A stretch of DNA of 64,000 bases from Oceanospirillum linum (GTDB lineage: Bacteria; Pseudomonadota; Gammaproteobacteria; Pseudomonadales; Halomonadaceae), in NCBI RefSeq assembly GCF_001995095.2, contig NZ_MTSD02000001.1:682001-746000 (forward strand), in the 5' to 3' direction. The notes under the pieces were generated by a model. That model was not told where the DNA came from, did not search any database, and worked only from the letters and a program-made list of their open reading frames with translations. How positions within the stretch are numbered: position 1 is the first letter of the stretch; each line of letters opens with the position of its first letter. Shown here in pieces: positions 15,708 to 27,419 of this stretch. Position numbers and translations under genes: made by a program.

Positions 15708-17527
15708 TACTGTTTACCTAAAAAGTTATCTATCGCTTCAGTTATCGGTTCAAAATGAACATTGTCTAACTTAGCTAAGTACATTTTCTGAGTACTAAAA
15801 ATTTCACTCGAACTTACATCTTCAAAGTCTTCTTTGCCTAATAAATGCTGAGTCAACTGCCTAAATTTGGCTTTTGCATCTGGGTCAGGGGAAATTCCCG
15901 TCCCTTCAAATGGGTCTTCTTTCAGGTTTTCAAGGATAAATTGTTCCGGCGTACCGTTGCCGGGCAAAAAGGACATGTATTCTAAGAAAAATTTACAAAA
16001 CTGCCTCTTATATTTTGTTAGATTTTTTTCAATATCAGGATCATTGCCCCCATCCTTAGGAAACTTGATCTGCTGCCCATTAGACAAATCCTGAATAACT
16101 TGGTCGAGCTGATTATCAGGAATATCCTGCATTTTGCTCTGACATATATTAGTTCTCGATCCTTCATCTCCGTCCAAAATGAAAAGTGATTTGCACCCAT
16201 TTGAAAGCGCTTCAGGAAGTACGAATGACTGCCGAAGATCACCAGCACCACCCGGCATAAAAACAACCTCAAACAACTTAAATGTGGCTTCTCCCTTCAA
16301 ACGGAGTGCTCTAAGCACAAATTCAGCAGCAAGAGCATCTTCGACAAAAATGCGATATTTAGCGTCCGAAGAGCTGCCTAAATGAAAAAAAGCTTCCTCT
16401 GGATGGGTTTCTCTCAACGACCTGACTTTTCCTGTTTCATTATCGTTAAACAGAGTTTTAATTGCTTTTTTCGGCAACCCTTTGACAATAAATGGAGAGT
16501 GCGTGCCCACCACAATCTGGTGCTTATTTTTTCGGATTTCATCTATTAAAAAGGCAACTAGACGTGTCTGTGCACCCGGATGAAGGGATACCTCAGGTTC
16601 ATCCAAAATAATCAACGACATTTGTGGGGCTGAAAGTATTTTTTGTACAAGCATTACAACAGCAAACTCACCACTTCCTGCGAAGGCCTCACTATATTGC
16701 AGAGCATTTGATTGGAGAATTACAGAGCTGCCATCCATCCCAAAAAAACAATGTTCCACGAGCCGAATAGAAACATAGTCTCTTCCAAGTATTTCAGAAA
16801 TCACTGCACACTTAGCAGGAGACAACTCTTCATTTTTGCTAACTTGCTCCTTCTTTCCACGATAAAGAGTTTTCGACTGTAAGTTTTGATCAACCACTTT
16901 CTTGAGGAAAACTGACTTTTTCCTGATGAAGTCCTGCTTTGACTTAAAGCTGATCCGGCGACCTAGCTCCCCATGATAAAAAAACTTGTCATACGAGCTG
17001 ATTTCACTCCTAAAATCCAAAAAAACTACATTCTTAACCATCAGTTCCCAACGGGTTTTACTTCTCCCAATGAGATTATCCTCATCTTCGACAGGAGGCA
17101 TGGCCTCCATGCCATCAGAAATCCGTGGTCGATCAGGCTCCCAATAGTCTGGGTTTATTTCTTTAGAGTTTGGATAGGCCCTTCTAGCTCTCTTTTTAAT
17201 AACTTCAACATCTCTTTTCGCATCTCCCTGAAAATATCCATAGATATATCGAGGCTGATTTTCCCCTTCACCTGAAATGGGATCCAGATCTGTCGAGAAC
17301 CAAAAGCTCCCTAAACTGTAATCTTTTGGGCAACCCTGTATCGCTCTGAGAACAGAACTCTTGTTAGTTCCATTCTGGCCAACAATAACTGTTAACGGAA
17401 AATCAAAATCTATTCTTGTCCCTGCCTCTAGGTTCTTAAAACATGGGAACCGAATGTAGTTGATATATGGCTCTAACTTTTTGCTTTTCTTCAACTGCTC
17501 CAAGGCAGTAATATCCTTTGCCTGCAT
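15707..17527 (-). CDS. P-loop ATPase with TOPRIM-like domain (OLD-type), candidate defence effector
   Basis: This 606-residue protein has an SMC/ABC-like ATPase of the AAA_15/AAA_21 type. Walker A is GQNGTNKSS (50-58, with Asn instead of the usual third Gly), the signature-like segment AGSGEF is near 283-288, Walker B is LIILDEPEVSLHP (304-317) and the switch His is H343 (GTHSPF). A C-terminal region matches a TOPRIM arrangement, with E396 (IFVEDALAAEF) and D452/D454 (LFILDGDEG). This is the architecture of OLD-family nucleases such as GajA. It is the first gene of a two-gene operon with the cytosine methyltransferase and has an AAGGAT ribosome site before ATG 17527. Coding sequence is clearly A+T-richer than ligA or yheU nearby. 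Nuclease activity and a defence role are inferred. Confidence 0.8.
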   Translation of the reverse strand: MQAKDITALEQLKKSKKLEPYINYIRFPCFKNLEAGTRIDFDFPLTVIVGQNGTNKSSVLRAIQGCPKDYSLGSFWFSTDLDPISGEGENQPRYIYGYFQGDAKRDVEVIKKRARRAYPNSKEINPDYWEPDRPRISDGMEAMPPVEDEDNLIGRSKTRWELMVKNVVFLDFRSEISSYDKFFYHGELGRRISFKSKQDFIRKKSVFLKKVVDQNLQSKTLYRGKKEQVSKNEELSPAKCAVISEILGRDYVSIRLVEHCFFGMDGSSVILQSNALQYSEAFAGSGEFAVVMLVQKILSAPQMSLIILDEPEVSLHPGAQTRLVAFLIDEIRKNKHQIVVGTHSPFIVKGLPKKAIKTLFNDNETGKVRSLRETHPEEAFFHLGSSSDAKYRIFVEDALAAEFVLRALRLKGEATFKLFEVVFMPGGAGDLRQSFVLPEALSNGCKSLFILDGDEGSRTNICQSKMQDIPDNQLDQVIQDLSNGQQIKFPKDGGNDPDIEKNLTKYKRQFCKFFLEYMSFLPGNGTPEQFILENLKEDPFEGTGISPDPDAKAKFRQLTQHLLGKEDFEDVSSSEIFSTQKMYLAKLDNVHFEPITEAIDNFLGKQ

Positions 17528-17549
17528 GCAAAATCCTTATCAATATTAA

Positions 17550-17792
17550 TTACAGATCAGCTTCCTGAACCCGCTTGCGGTATTCCGGCTTGGTAAGAAT
17601 CGTCACCGACTCAGTTACAGGATCAAATACAATGGTCAGCTCGCCTTTAACCAGCTGCTGACGCACCTGCTGTACCCAGTCTTCAAGACCCACATCAACC
17701 TCTGTGGTGTCGTAGCCCTGACGGGTGACAAAATCTTCCAGCAATCCCTGCAGCGCATCCGGTGAAATATCCCGATAGGGAACATCGATCAT
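17550..17792 (-). CDS. yheU: YheU/UPF0270 family protein
   Basis: This 80-residue cytosolic protein matches the YheU (UPF0270) family. It begins MIDVPYRDISPDALQGLLED and contains the family region LEDWVQQVRQQLVKGELTIVFDP. The fold is known in the family but the function is not. It lies just upstream of the ATPase gene on the same strand, with a 22-bp gap. The compositional change between the two suggests that the ATPase/methyltransferase module was inserted behind it. Confidence 0.88.
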   Translation of the reverse strand: MIDVPYRDISPDALQGLLEDFVTRQGYDTTEVDVGLEDWVQQVRQQLVKGELTIVFDPVTESVTILTKPEYRKRVQEADL

Positions 17793-17864
17793 AAGGTCTC
17801 TCTTTTTCGGTTGTCTCTTTCAGGAGCAGGCGTTTATCCGGTGCTTGTCCGGTTTTGCCTGAAA

Positions 17865-18521
17865 TCAGAACACCCACCAGCTAGCTCCACGATCAAGGGT
17901 TGACCGGCAACTCTCCAGTTGTTTGTGGTACTCGATTGCACGGTTAGCAACTTTGGTAGAGACATCTTTCAGCCAGGATTTACTCTGCCATTTTTTTTCA
18001 GCGTAACCACCATGCCCCTCATGGTAAGCAATGTACATATAGTAGGTATTATTACGCTCAATTCCGTTTCTTAAATACCCCTGATAGTTGTACCAGCCAA
18101 TAAAGTCCACTGCGTCATGGAAGCGGCCACGACTGGCACGCCGATTACCGGTTTTGTCCTGATATTCCTTCCAGGTGGAATCCAAAGCCTGAGTGTAGCC
18201 ATAGGATGAGGACTTGCGGGGTCCGGGTATAATTCCCAAAAAGGCGGTTCGTTCCGGTTGAGCATCCGGTTTAAAGGAAGATTCCTGGTGGATAAAAGCG
18301 AGCAAAATGGGTACAGCTGTTCCCCACTTTTCTTCCGATTGTTTAGCAGAAATATACCAATCGGGGTACTGACGAAAGATCTCGCAGGCATTGTCCGGCT
18401 TTTGCGGCGGAGCAACAGCACACCCTGCCAGTATAAAGGTGATCAACCCCAACAGTGACAGACGTAGTATGCCGCCTTTCCCCTTAACCTGATGTTTACA
18501 TCCTTTAATCATCTCACTCAC
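17865..18521 (-). CDS. Lytic transglycosylase-like (SLT) lipoprotein
   Basis: The 218-residue protein has a lipoprotein signal with lipobox LAGC (acylated Cys34). The mature domain resembles a soluble-lytic-transglycosylase-like fold: AFIHQESSF holds the likely catalytic Glu80, followed by SSYGYTQALDSTWKEY, which corresponds to the family GLMQ-type segment, and AYHEGHGGY. It probably cuts peptidoglycan from the outer-membrane inner face. The start is a GTG at 18521 or the ATG at 18512, and neither has a strong ribosome site. It lies between ligA and yheU, all on the minus strand. Confidence 0.82.
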   Translation of the reverse strand: MSEMIKGCKHQVKGKGGILRLSLLGLITFILAGCAVAPPQKPDNACEIFRQYPDWYISAKQSEEKWGTAVPILLAFIHQESSFKPDAQPERTAFLGIIPGPRKSSSYGYTQALDSTWKEYQDKTGNRRASRGRFHDAVDFIGWYNYQGYLRNGIERNNTYYMYIAYHEGHGGYAEKKWQSKSWLKDVSTKVANRAIEYHKQLESCRSTLDRGASWWVF

Positions 18522-18567
18522 AATATCTTATCCATTTCAGTCTTTATCTGCCTAATACCGGTTTGCG

Positions 18568-20670
<2,103 letters not shown>

Positions 20671-20712
20671 TCATTGGTATGAGTCGTATCAGAGGTACAA
20701 ACCAAAAGCAGC

Positions 20713-20765
20713 AAAACCACCCTCATCGGTGGTTTTGAAACCGGTTGCAGCCACAAGCTGCAACC
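20713..20765 (-). terminator. Tandem hairpins, terminator after zipA
   Basis: Two perfect hairpins lie in the 197-bp gap between zipA and ligA. One has arms GGTTGCAG/CTGCAACC (20743-20765, loop of 7). The other has arms AAAACCACC/GGTGGTTTT (20713-20736, loop of 6), whose T-rich arm serves as the U-tract on the minus strand. Together they should end smc-zipA transcription and separate it from ligA. Confidence 0.8.
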
Positions 20766-20837
20766 CAGGTTAGTTGAACCTTAAGGCCATTAAGAAAGAG
20801 CTTTCCCCACTCATTCTCTCAGGCCGCTATCACAACG

Positions 20838-22394
20838 TCAGCGCATACGCGCCAACTGCTTACGGCGCTCAAACTCCTGAATCCGCTGCTTGTAGTGTTC
20901 GATAGTCTGCGGTGTCATCACACTACGGTTTTCATCCCTTAGCTCACCACTCATGTGCCGCACAATGACTTTTGCGGTTTCCAGCATCATAGTAAAGCAC
21001 TCCTGGCTGTTACCAGGGGCCGGTAAGCCCATTACAAAAGAAACGCTCGGAATATAGAGATCATCAAGCTGATCAATATCAAAAACACCTGGCTCCACAG
21101 AGCTAAGCATCGAGAACTGAATCTGAGGGCCATCTTCTGTTTTAACAAAACGATGGAATACCCCCATGGCACCTATCTGCATACCGCACTGCATGACGAT
21201 ATGTAAAAGAGCAGCGCCATGGAAACCACGCTCATCCTTACATTTAACATGCATCATCAATAGCTCATCAGCATCCGCAATCTGACCACGCTCTTCGTCA
21301 GCACTCAACAGGAACTTACGATTAGCCGACGCACTCTTCTTGCCACTGCCCGGCTCTGCGGGTTGCTCATCAGCAACAGGAGCTTGCTGTGCATTGGCCT
21401 GCTCCTGCTTTCGCTTAAGGACATCGGCTTTATGGGCCATTTCCTGCTGCTGTCGATACTGTCGTTCAGCCAAACTCATCTCATCTGCAACCGGTGCCCG
21501 CTGCTTCATTCGTTCTAGTGGCCGAGGTCCTGTATGCTTGCCCTGAATACGACGTACTGCTGCCTTAACAGGGTCAGACTCTTCCAGAGCTGCAGCCTCT
21601 ACTTCAGCTTCTTCCCGTTTCTGCTGTTCCAGCTTGTGCTCTTCTTCCAGGCGGCGGGCTTTAGCAGCCGCAAAGCGCTTCTCTAAAGGCTCAAGAGGCT
21701 CCAGATCGCTCAGGTCATCATCAACCGGATCAAATGCCGTTATATGCAGATTATTGTCATCAGATACTGAATCTTCTGTTGATTCGGATTCAAATGAGGC
21801 AGCAGGCTCAGCTTCGGCCGGAGAGGCCTCTGCATCAGAGATATTATCTGCCGATGAATAATCTAACTCGGAGTCAGCGGTTGACTCAGGGGTATAAAGA
21901 GACGTATCAGGCACATCACTGATATCTGCCAGATCAGACTCCGGAGAAAAATCCGGCTCTTGGTAAATATCTGCTTCTTCATCTTCTGAGGCTTGCAAAT
22001 AAGTCTCAGCAGCATCAGAGTCGGAAGAGTAGTCATTATCTTCAGCGAAATGCTCCGCCTCAGGCGTTTGTTCATCAAAGAATGGAGTCGAGTCCTGATC
22101 ATAGGTCTCGTCATGCAATGAGATATCTGAATCAGTGTCAGACTCTGTTTCAATCTCAACTTCGTGGCGCAGGACGGGAATCGGGTCATCATCAAAAACT
22201 TCAACATCATGACTCTTTACCACCCGAGCACCACCCGAAGGCAGCTCCCTGCGCAACTGCTCTTGCCGGGCGCGCTCTTCTTCATCGACATTCTCACCTT
22301 GAGCATCAGCTTTGCGCATACGCCGGATACCATCGGCTATAATCAGCAACAAAATCAGACCACCCAAAACCATCAGCCACTCACGTAAGCCCAT
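20838..22394 (-). CDS. zipA: Cell division protein ZipA
   Basis: ZipA anchors FtsZ to the inner membrane at the division site. The 518-residue protein starts with a transmembrane helix (WLMVLGGLILLLIIADGI). A very long linker follows, acidic and Ser/Asp/Glu-rich at residues about 65-215, then a charged Gln/Arg-rich part. It ends in the FtsZ-binding domain (LLMMHVKCKDERGFHGAAL to the C-terminus). Its linker is longer than in E. coli ZipA (328 residues in total). The gene follows smc by 82 bp on the same strand, the usual smc-zipA-ligA order of gammaproteobacteria. Confidence 0.95.
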   Translation of the reverse strand: MGLREWLMVLGGLILLLIIADGIRRMRKADAQGENVDEEERARQEQLRRELPSGGARVVKSHDVEVFDDDPIPVLRHEVEIETESDTDSDISLHDETYDQDSTPFFDEQTPEAEHFAEDNDYSSDSDAAETYLQASEDEEADIYQEPDFSPESDLADISDVPDTSLYTPESTADSELDYSSADNISDAEASPAEAEPAASFESESTEDSVSDDNNLHITAFDPVDDDLSDLEPLEPLEKRFAAAKARRLEEEHKLEQQKREEAEVEAAALEESDPVKAAVRRIQGKHTGPRPLERMKQRAPVADEMSLAERQYRQQQEMAHKADVLKRKQEQANAQQAPVADEQPAEPGSGKKSASANRKFLLSADEERGQIADADELLMMHVKCKDERGFHGAALLHIVMQCGMQIGAMGVFHRFVKTEDGPQIQFSMLSSVEPGVFDIDQLDDLYIPSVSFVMGLPAPGNSQECFTMMLETAKVIVRHMSGELRDENRSVMTPQTIEHYKQRIQEFERRKQLARMR

Positions 22395-22476
22395 GCAGTT
22401 AAAACCCTGTGTAAAATAGTTAATTATTGACTCAGATTCATTGACTTTAGCTATTTTACGCTACAAAAGAGAACAT

Positions 22477-25400
22477 TTATACGTCTACAAGCGCTGTTGC
22501 TTCATCAATATCAACGGCCACAATTCGGGATACCCCAGGCTCCTGCATTGTTACGCCCATTAAATGGTCTGCCATCTCCATAGCGATTTTATTGTGACTG
22601 ATATAGATAAACTGAAGATGCTCTGACATCTCTTTCACAATATTGGCATATCGACCAACATTGGCATCATCTAAAGGTGCATCCACTTCATCCAACATAC
22701 AGAAGGGGGCGGGGTTGAGCTGAAAAATAGAAAAAACCAACGCAATGGCCGTCAGGGCTTTTTCACCACCAGAGAGCAGATGAATCGTACTGTTTTTCTT
22801 TCCCGGTGGGCGCGCCATGATCGAAACCCCGGTTTCCAACAGGTCATCCCCGGTGAGTGCCAGCCAGGCACTACCACCACCAAACACTTTCGGGAAAAGC
22901 CGCTGTAGCCAACTATTAACCTCATCAAAGGTTTGCTTGAAACGTTGGCGGGTTTCTTTATCGATCTTACGGATCGCACTTTCTAGCATGCCCAGCGCCT
23001 GGGTCAGCTCATCATGTTGCGCATCCAGATACTGCTTACGCTCCAGCTGTGTTTCATACTCTTCGATTGCCGCTAGGTTAATTGCCCCCAGACGTTTAAT
23101 TTTCTCACTCACCTGGTTCTGTCGCTCCTGCCAGTGATTGGCCGTCGCATCTTCCGGTAAACCACTGAGCAGGTCATCCAGGTCTCCACCGATCTCATCC
23201 AGTTGCTCATTAATACCTTCACGCTGAACTGACAGAGCTTGCTGCTGCATGCGCATTTTTTCCAGCTCGGTTCTCGCTCGCTCAAGATCGCGCTCATGCT
23301 CGGCCCGGCTTTTTTCCAATTGACGCATGGCATCATTCAGCTGATGTGCTTTTTCACGCACACTTATCAGCTTCTGCTCTTCTTCTGCTTTACGGTCAAT
23401 CAGCTCATCAAGGAGTAATTCACTACCTTCCTTCGGTTCCTGCGCTTCTTCAAGAGTCATCAGCAACTCTTCACGCTTTTCTCTCAAACGCTCCAGCTGC
23501 TGCTCTATTCGCTCAACACCTTTTTCCGCCAGTTGTTTTTGACCCGATAACTCCTGCCGACGAAGTGCTAATTGATGTAACTTATCCCGTTCAAGACGTG
23601 CTGACTGACGTTTTTGCTCATAAACTTCTTTTGTCTGGCTACGGTCTGCCTGTAAGTGCTCACGTTCTTCGGAGAATGCTTCAACTTGCTCCAGTGCCAG
23701 CTGCCAGTTCTCCCGGGCTTCTTCCAGAAGATTTTGTTCTTCTTCTTCACGGGCCCGGATCTGCGCCAACTCTTCATTCAGGTGCCGTTGACGTTCCTTA
23801 AACTGCTCCTGTTTCAATTGGCGGGTACGGATCTGACCATCCCATTCACTTTTCTGCCGCTGAACTGACATACGCTGATCCGCCAACTGACCCGCACGGT
23901 TTTCCAGCTCCTGCTGTCGGCTCTTCAGCTGACTCAGTGTTTCGTCCAGCTCTGCCAGACGCTCACGACCGACCTCCAGATCCTGTTCCAACTGTTCAAT
24001 GTCACGGGCACGATTGAGCACACCGGCAGCCTCGGTATTACCCTTGTGGTAACGCAGCCAGCCATGACCAAGCCAGACACCTTCCGCTGTAATTACCGAA
24101 TACCCCAGTGGTAACCGGGCCAACCGCCCTACACCTTCCTCCACGGATTCAACAATAATCACCTGTAGCAGACGCTCCGGCAGCTGCCCCTGGCCTATCG
24201 ATACCTGGGCGGCAAGGGTTTCACTTTCACTGACATTACCGGTCAGCTGGGGCTGTGGATAATCCGATGCGATAAAAGTGAAATCCGCTTTGTCACGCTC
24301 AGGCAGCCCCTTGGCCAGTTCCGGCAGTTGTAGCTGCTTGCAGGTTAAGCCCTGCAGCTGAGCTTCCAGTACGGTTTCCACTGCCTGCGCCCAGCGGGGG
24401 GCGACCTCAAGATGTTCTGCAAGCTTCGGGGCTTCAGATAAGCCATGACGGGCCAACCAACTCTGTTGGGCGGGATCATCCTCAGCTAAAGCAGCATCCT
24501 GCAGAGCCTGTAGTGATGACAGACGACCTGAACTAACCTGCAGCTGTTCCTGGAGGTTTTCACGCTCTTTCTGACGCTCCGCCAGCTGTTCACGACAGGT
24601 CTGCAAGGATTCTTTCTGGGATTCGGCGTCCTCCTCCAGAGATTCCAACTGAAGTTCAAACTCCAGTGCAGTTTCCTGCATCAGTTCCAGTTCTTCATCA
24701 TTCTCTTCCGGTGCTTCCAGACCATTAAGCTGATCATGAACACGGGCATGTCGCTGTTTCAGGTCGTTCAGGGAGCGCTCGTGCTGCTGAATATTGGATT
24801 GTGCCAACTCCGCATCACGACGGTACTGCTGGTCTTTCTGGTTGAAGCTGTCCCAGCGGTGCTGCCACTGCTGGACGTTCTCTTCCGCTTCTTCCAGAGC
24901 CATCTCCAGAGCTTCACTGGCTTCCTGCTGCATCTCAAACTCAGGCTCCAGCTCTTCCAGCAGCAGCACAACATCCTGCAAGCGTTCTTTATCCTGCTGC
25001 TGCTCCTGATGGTTTTCCTGAATCTGCCGATCCACATCCAGGAGATCTGCATGTAGCTGCTGCCCACGCTGTTTCTGATGCGTCATCTGCTGTTCAAGAC
25101 GGGAGATCTGGTTGCCCAGCTCATAGAAGCTGGCCTGAAACTGCTCCAGCTGTTCATTAGCTTCCTGGTGCTGCTGGCGACTCTCTTCGATCTCGCTTTC
25201 CGCTCGGCGCAGGGCAAAGAGATGTTTCTCGGAGCGGATCTCAAGATCGCTGATCACAGCAGCATATTGGCGAACCTGAACATCGAGGTCACGCCAACGA
25301 ATCGCTCGTAACTGTCCTTTTAAGCGACGCTCCTGAGCTTTCAGCTCACGGTATCGATGGGCGGCTTCAGCCTGGCGTTGCAAGCGCTGTAACTGACGTT

Positions 25401-26004
25401 CCAGCTCGTCACGAATATCCTGCAGACGCTCCAGATTATCGTGGGTACGGCGCATCCGGTTTTCTGTTTCCCGGCGACGCTCTTTATACTTTGAGATACC
25501 GGCAGCTTCTTCGATGGTGTTACGCAGTTCCTCCGGTTTCGCCTCAATAAGACGGGAGATCATGCCTTGTTCAATAATGGCATAACTTCGGGAACCGAGA
25601 CCGGTACCAAGGAAAATTTCGGTAATATCTTTACGGCGGCATTTGGTGCCGTTCAAGTAATAGCTGGACTGTCCCTCACGGGTCACCTGGCGCTTGAGAG
25701 CGATCTCAGCATATTGGCCGTACTGACCTTTCAGAGTACCATCGCTGTTATCAAACACCAGTTCGATAGAGGCCTGTCCCACAGGCTTACGGGCGGTGGA
25801 GCCGTTGAAGATCACATCGGTCATTGACTCACCACGCAAGTGTTTGGCGGAGCTCTCCCCCATCACCCAGCGTACGGCATCAATAATATTGGATTTACCA
25901 CAGCCGTTAGGACCAACGACGCAGGTCATATTTTTAGTGAAAGGTACTGTGGTGGGGTCGACAAAGGATTTAAATCCTGCCAGTCGAATACATTTTAGCC
26001 GCAT
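22477..26004 (-). CDS. smc: Chromosome segregation protein SMC
   Basis: The protein forms the ATPase dimer of the condensin that organises the chromosome. The 1175-residue length is typical. Walker A GPNGCGKSN is near residue 32, two long Gln/Glu/Arg-rich coiled coils flank a hinge around residues 510-660 (ending in LGYSVITAEGVWL), and the C-terminal head has signature LLSGGEKALTAIAL and Walker B FCMLDEVDAPLDD. It is first in the smc-zipA unit. A terminator at 26047-26076 separates it from the ccm operon upstream. Confidence 0.97.
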   Translation of the reverse strand: MRLKCIRLAGFKSFVDPTTVPFTKNMTCVVGPNGCGKSNIIDAVRWVMGESSAKHLRGESMTDVIFNGSTARKPVGQASIELVFDNSDGTLKGQYGQYAEIALKRQVTREGQSSYYLNGTKCRRKDITEIFLGTGLGSRSYAIIEQGMISRLIEAKPEELRNTIEEAAGISKYKERRRETENRMRRTHDNLERLQDIRDELERQLQRLQRQAEAAHRYRELKAQERRLKGQLRAIRWRDLDVQVRQYAAVISDLEIRSEKHLFALRRAESEIEESRQQHQEANEQLEQFQASFYELGNQISRLEQQMTHQKQRGQQLHADLLDVDRQIQENHQEQQQDKERLQDVVLLLEELEPEFEMQQEASEALEMALEEAEENVQQWQHRWDSFNQKDQQYRRDAELAQSNIQQHERSLNDLKQRHARVHDQLNGLEAPEENDEELELMQETALEFELQLESLEEDAESQKESLQTCREQLAERQKERENLQEQLQVSSGRLSSLQALQDAALAEDDPAQQSWLARHGLSEAPKLAEHLEVAPRWAQAVETVLEAQLQGLTCKQLQLPELAKGLPERDKADFTFIASDYPQPQLTGNVSESETLAAQVSIGQGQLPERLLQVIIVESVEEGVGRLARLPLGYSVITAEGVWLGHGWLRYHKGNTEAAGVLNRARDIEQLEQDLEVGRERLAELDETLSQLKSRQQELENRAGQLADQRMSVQRQKSEWDGQIRTRQLKQEQFKERQRHLNEELAQIRAREEEEQNLLEEARENWQLALEQVEAFSEEREHLQADRSQTKEVYEQKRQSARLERDKLHQLALRRQELSGQKQLAEKGVERIEQQLERLREKREELLMTLEEAQEPKEGSELLLDELIDRKAEEEQKLISVREKAHQLNDAMRQLEKSRAEHERDLERARTELEKMRMQQQALSVQREGINEQLDEIGGDLDDLLSGLPEDATANHWQERQNQVSEKIKRLGAINLAAIEEYETQLERKQYLDAQHDELTQALGMLESAIRKIDKETRQRFKQTFDEVNSWLQRLFPKVFGGGSAWLALTGDDLLETGVSIMARPPGKKNSTIHLLSGGEKALTAIALVFSIFQLNPAPFCMLDEVDAPLDDANVGRYANIVKEMSEHLQFIYISHNKIAMEMADHLMGVTMQEPGVSRIVAVDIDEATALVDV

Positions 26005-26046
26005 AACCTTCCGTTGCCCGAGACCTTATAACATCTTCTTCTGAAT

Positions 26047-26076
26047 ACAAAACAGGGCTAAAAAGCCCTGCTTTGT
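26047..26076 (-). terminator. Rho-independent terminator after ccmI
   Basis: A perfect 7-bp GC-rich stem CAGGGCT/AGCCCTG (26053-26059 and 26064-26070) with a 4-base loop has flanking A/T arms. On the minus strand it is followed by TTTTGT. It sits in the 133-bp ccmI-smc gap and should end the ccm transcript. Confidence 0.8.
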
Positions 26077-26137
26077 ATCATGCTATTTTCTACTGTCCGA
26101 CAGCTCTCTCTATGGCAGAGCTAATCAGCCACTTAGA

Positions 26138-27355
26138 TTACTGAATCTGATCTGTGATGACCAGCTTCACAACCTCTTTATGATTGACAGGATAAGGACC
26201 ACTCACTCCTTGCCAGTCTCCGGGCTGAGGCTCAGGCGTACCAGCTTTAGCAATTCTGGCCGCCAGATTCACCTCTGTTGCACTGGAAAGGCGAACCATA
26301 GGCGCCACGGCCATAGAGTCATCCAGAGTAATCGTCACCGGCAGATCCGCAACACTCAATCTTGCCGCAGCCAAAGGCATTGGAGGCCCTCCCTGAGGCG
26401 CACGGGCAAAGACAAAGACAGTATCTGCGGGGTTAGCTGCAGCTTTTGCGGCATCGCTCAGGTCGACCTGTATCTTAATCGATGATCCTGCGCTTGCGGT
26501 ATCAACGCTTTCCCCCTGAGCTTCCAGTCGCCTTGCAGCTTCACTGACACCGGCACGAATCGCATTTGCGCTGTTCGGGTCACCGATAAACTGTAATGCC
26601 TGCTGCCAGTAGCCTATCGCTTCACGATAAGCACCCGATTCAAAAGCAGAGATACCACGAAGCCCTAATGCAGCAGCTTCATTTGGGTCTGCCTGCAGCG
26701 CTTCATCCAGCAGAGTATCAATCTCAGGCGTCATCACATTCTGATTCGCAAAATAAAGAGCCTGTGCATACTGGGCCAATGCAACGGCGGTACGACCATC
26801 GATGCGGATCACTTCTTTGATCGCATCTGCTGCGTCGGCAAAACGTCCCATATTCATATAGGTACGCGCGAGCAGAAACCAACCATCCGCACTATCAGGG
26901 TTTTGCTTAAGGCTCTGTTCAAGACGGCCAACCAGCTCTTCCACAGAAGGCATATCACCATTTTGCCGCTCTAAAGCCAGGGCAACACCACCACTATTAC
27001 CTTTAACAAAATACCAGCCTACAGAGCTCACCAGAATCAGGCTGATCAATACCAGGCTCAGCAGAATACCGGGGCGGGTAGACCTTAGCACTGGGATCTC
27101 TTTATCACCCACATCATCCAGCAGGGTCTGTTCCAGCTCGGACTTCATCTGTTCAAACTGTTCCGGCAACAAATTGCCCTGAGCCAGCTCCTGATTCAGC
27201 TCTTCCAGGCGCTGGCGGAACATCGCCACATTGTGTTCACTTAATTCCGCTTCGGTCAGACTTTGTGCCTGATTGCGGTTTCTTACCAGCGGCAGCAGTA
27301 CAAAGATGGCTGCTAAAGCAGACATTGCTGCTATACCGATCCAGAGAGGTGTCAT
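26138..27355 (-). CDS. ccmI: Cytochrome c biogenesis protein CcmI
   Basis: CcmI presents apocytochrome c to the CcmFH haem-ligation complex. The 405-residue protein has two N-terminal transmembrane helices (WIGIAAMSALAAIFVLLPLV and LLSLVLISLILVSSVGWYFV) enclosing a cytoplasmic loop with a heptad-like pattern. A periplasmic TPR region (about 130-280) and a C-terminal domain follow. ATG 27355 is preferred; an upstream TTG at 27370 is the alternative. It is the last gene of the ccm operon, 64 bp after ccmH. Confidence 0.9.
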   Translation of the reverse strand: MTPLWIGIAAMSALAAIFVLLPLVRNRNQAQSLTEAELSEHNVAMFRQRLEELNQELAQGNLLPEQFEQMKSELEQTLLDDVGDKEIPVLRSTRPGILLSLVLISLILVSSVGWYFVKGNSGGVALALERQNGDMPSVEELVGRLEQSLKQNPDSADGWFLLARTYMNMGRFADAADAIKEVIRIDGRTAVALAQYAQALYFANQNVMTPEIDTLLDEALQADPNEAAALGLRGISAFESGAYREAIGYWQQALQFIGDPNSANAIRAGVSEAARRLEAQGESVDTASAGSSIKIQVDLSDAAKAAANPADTVFVFARAPQGGPPMPLAAARLSVADLPVTITLDDSMAVAPMVRLSSATEVNLAARIAKAGTPEPQPGDWQGVSGPYPVNHKEVVKLVITDQIQ

Positions 27356-27419
27356 ATCTCTAAAACTCAACTATCGGTGAACGAAAGCCGGCATGCCGGC
27401 TGCTTGTTTAATACAGGGA

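Noticed and set aside
17821-17860. Inverted repeat CAGGC...GCCTG between yheU and the SLT gene
   Set aside because: The 5-bp stem encloses a loop of about 24 bases without a U-tract.
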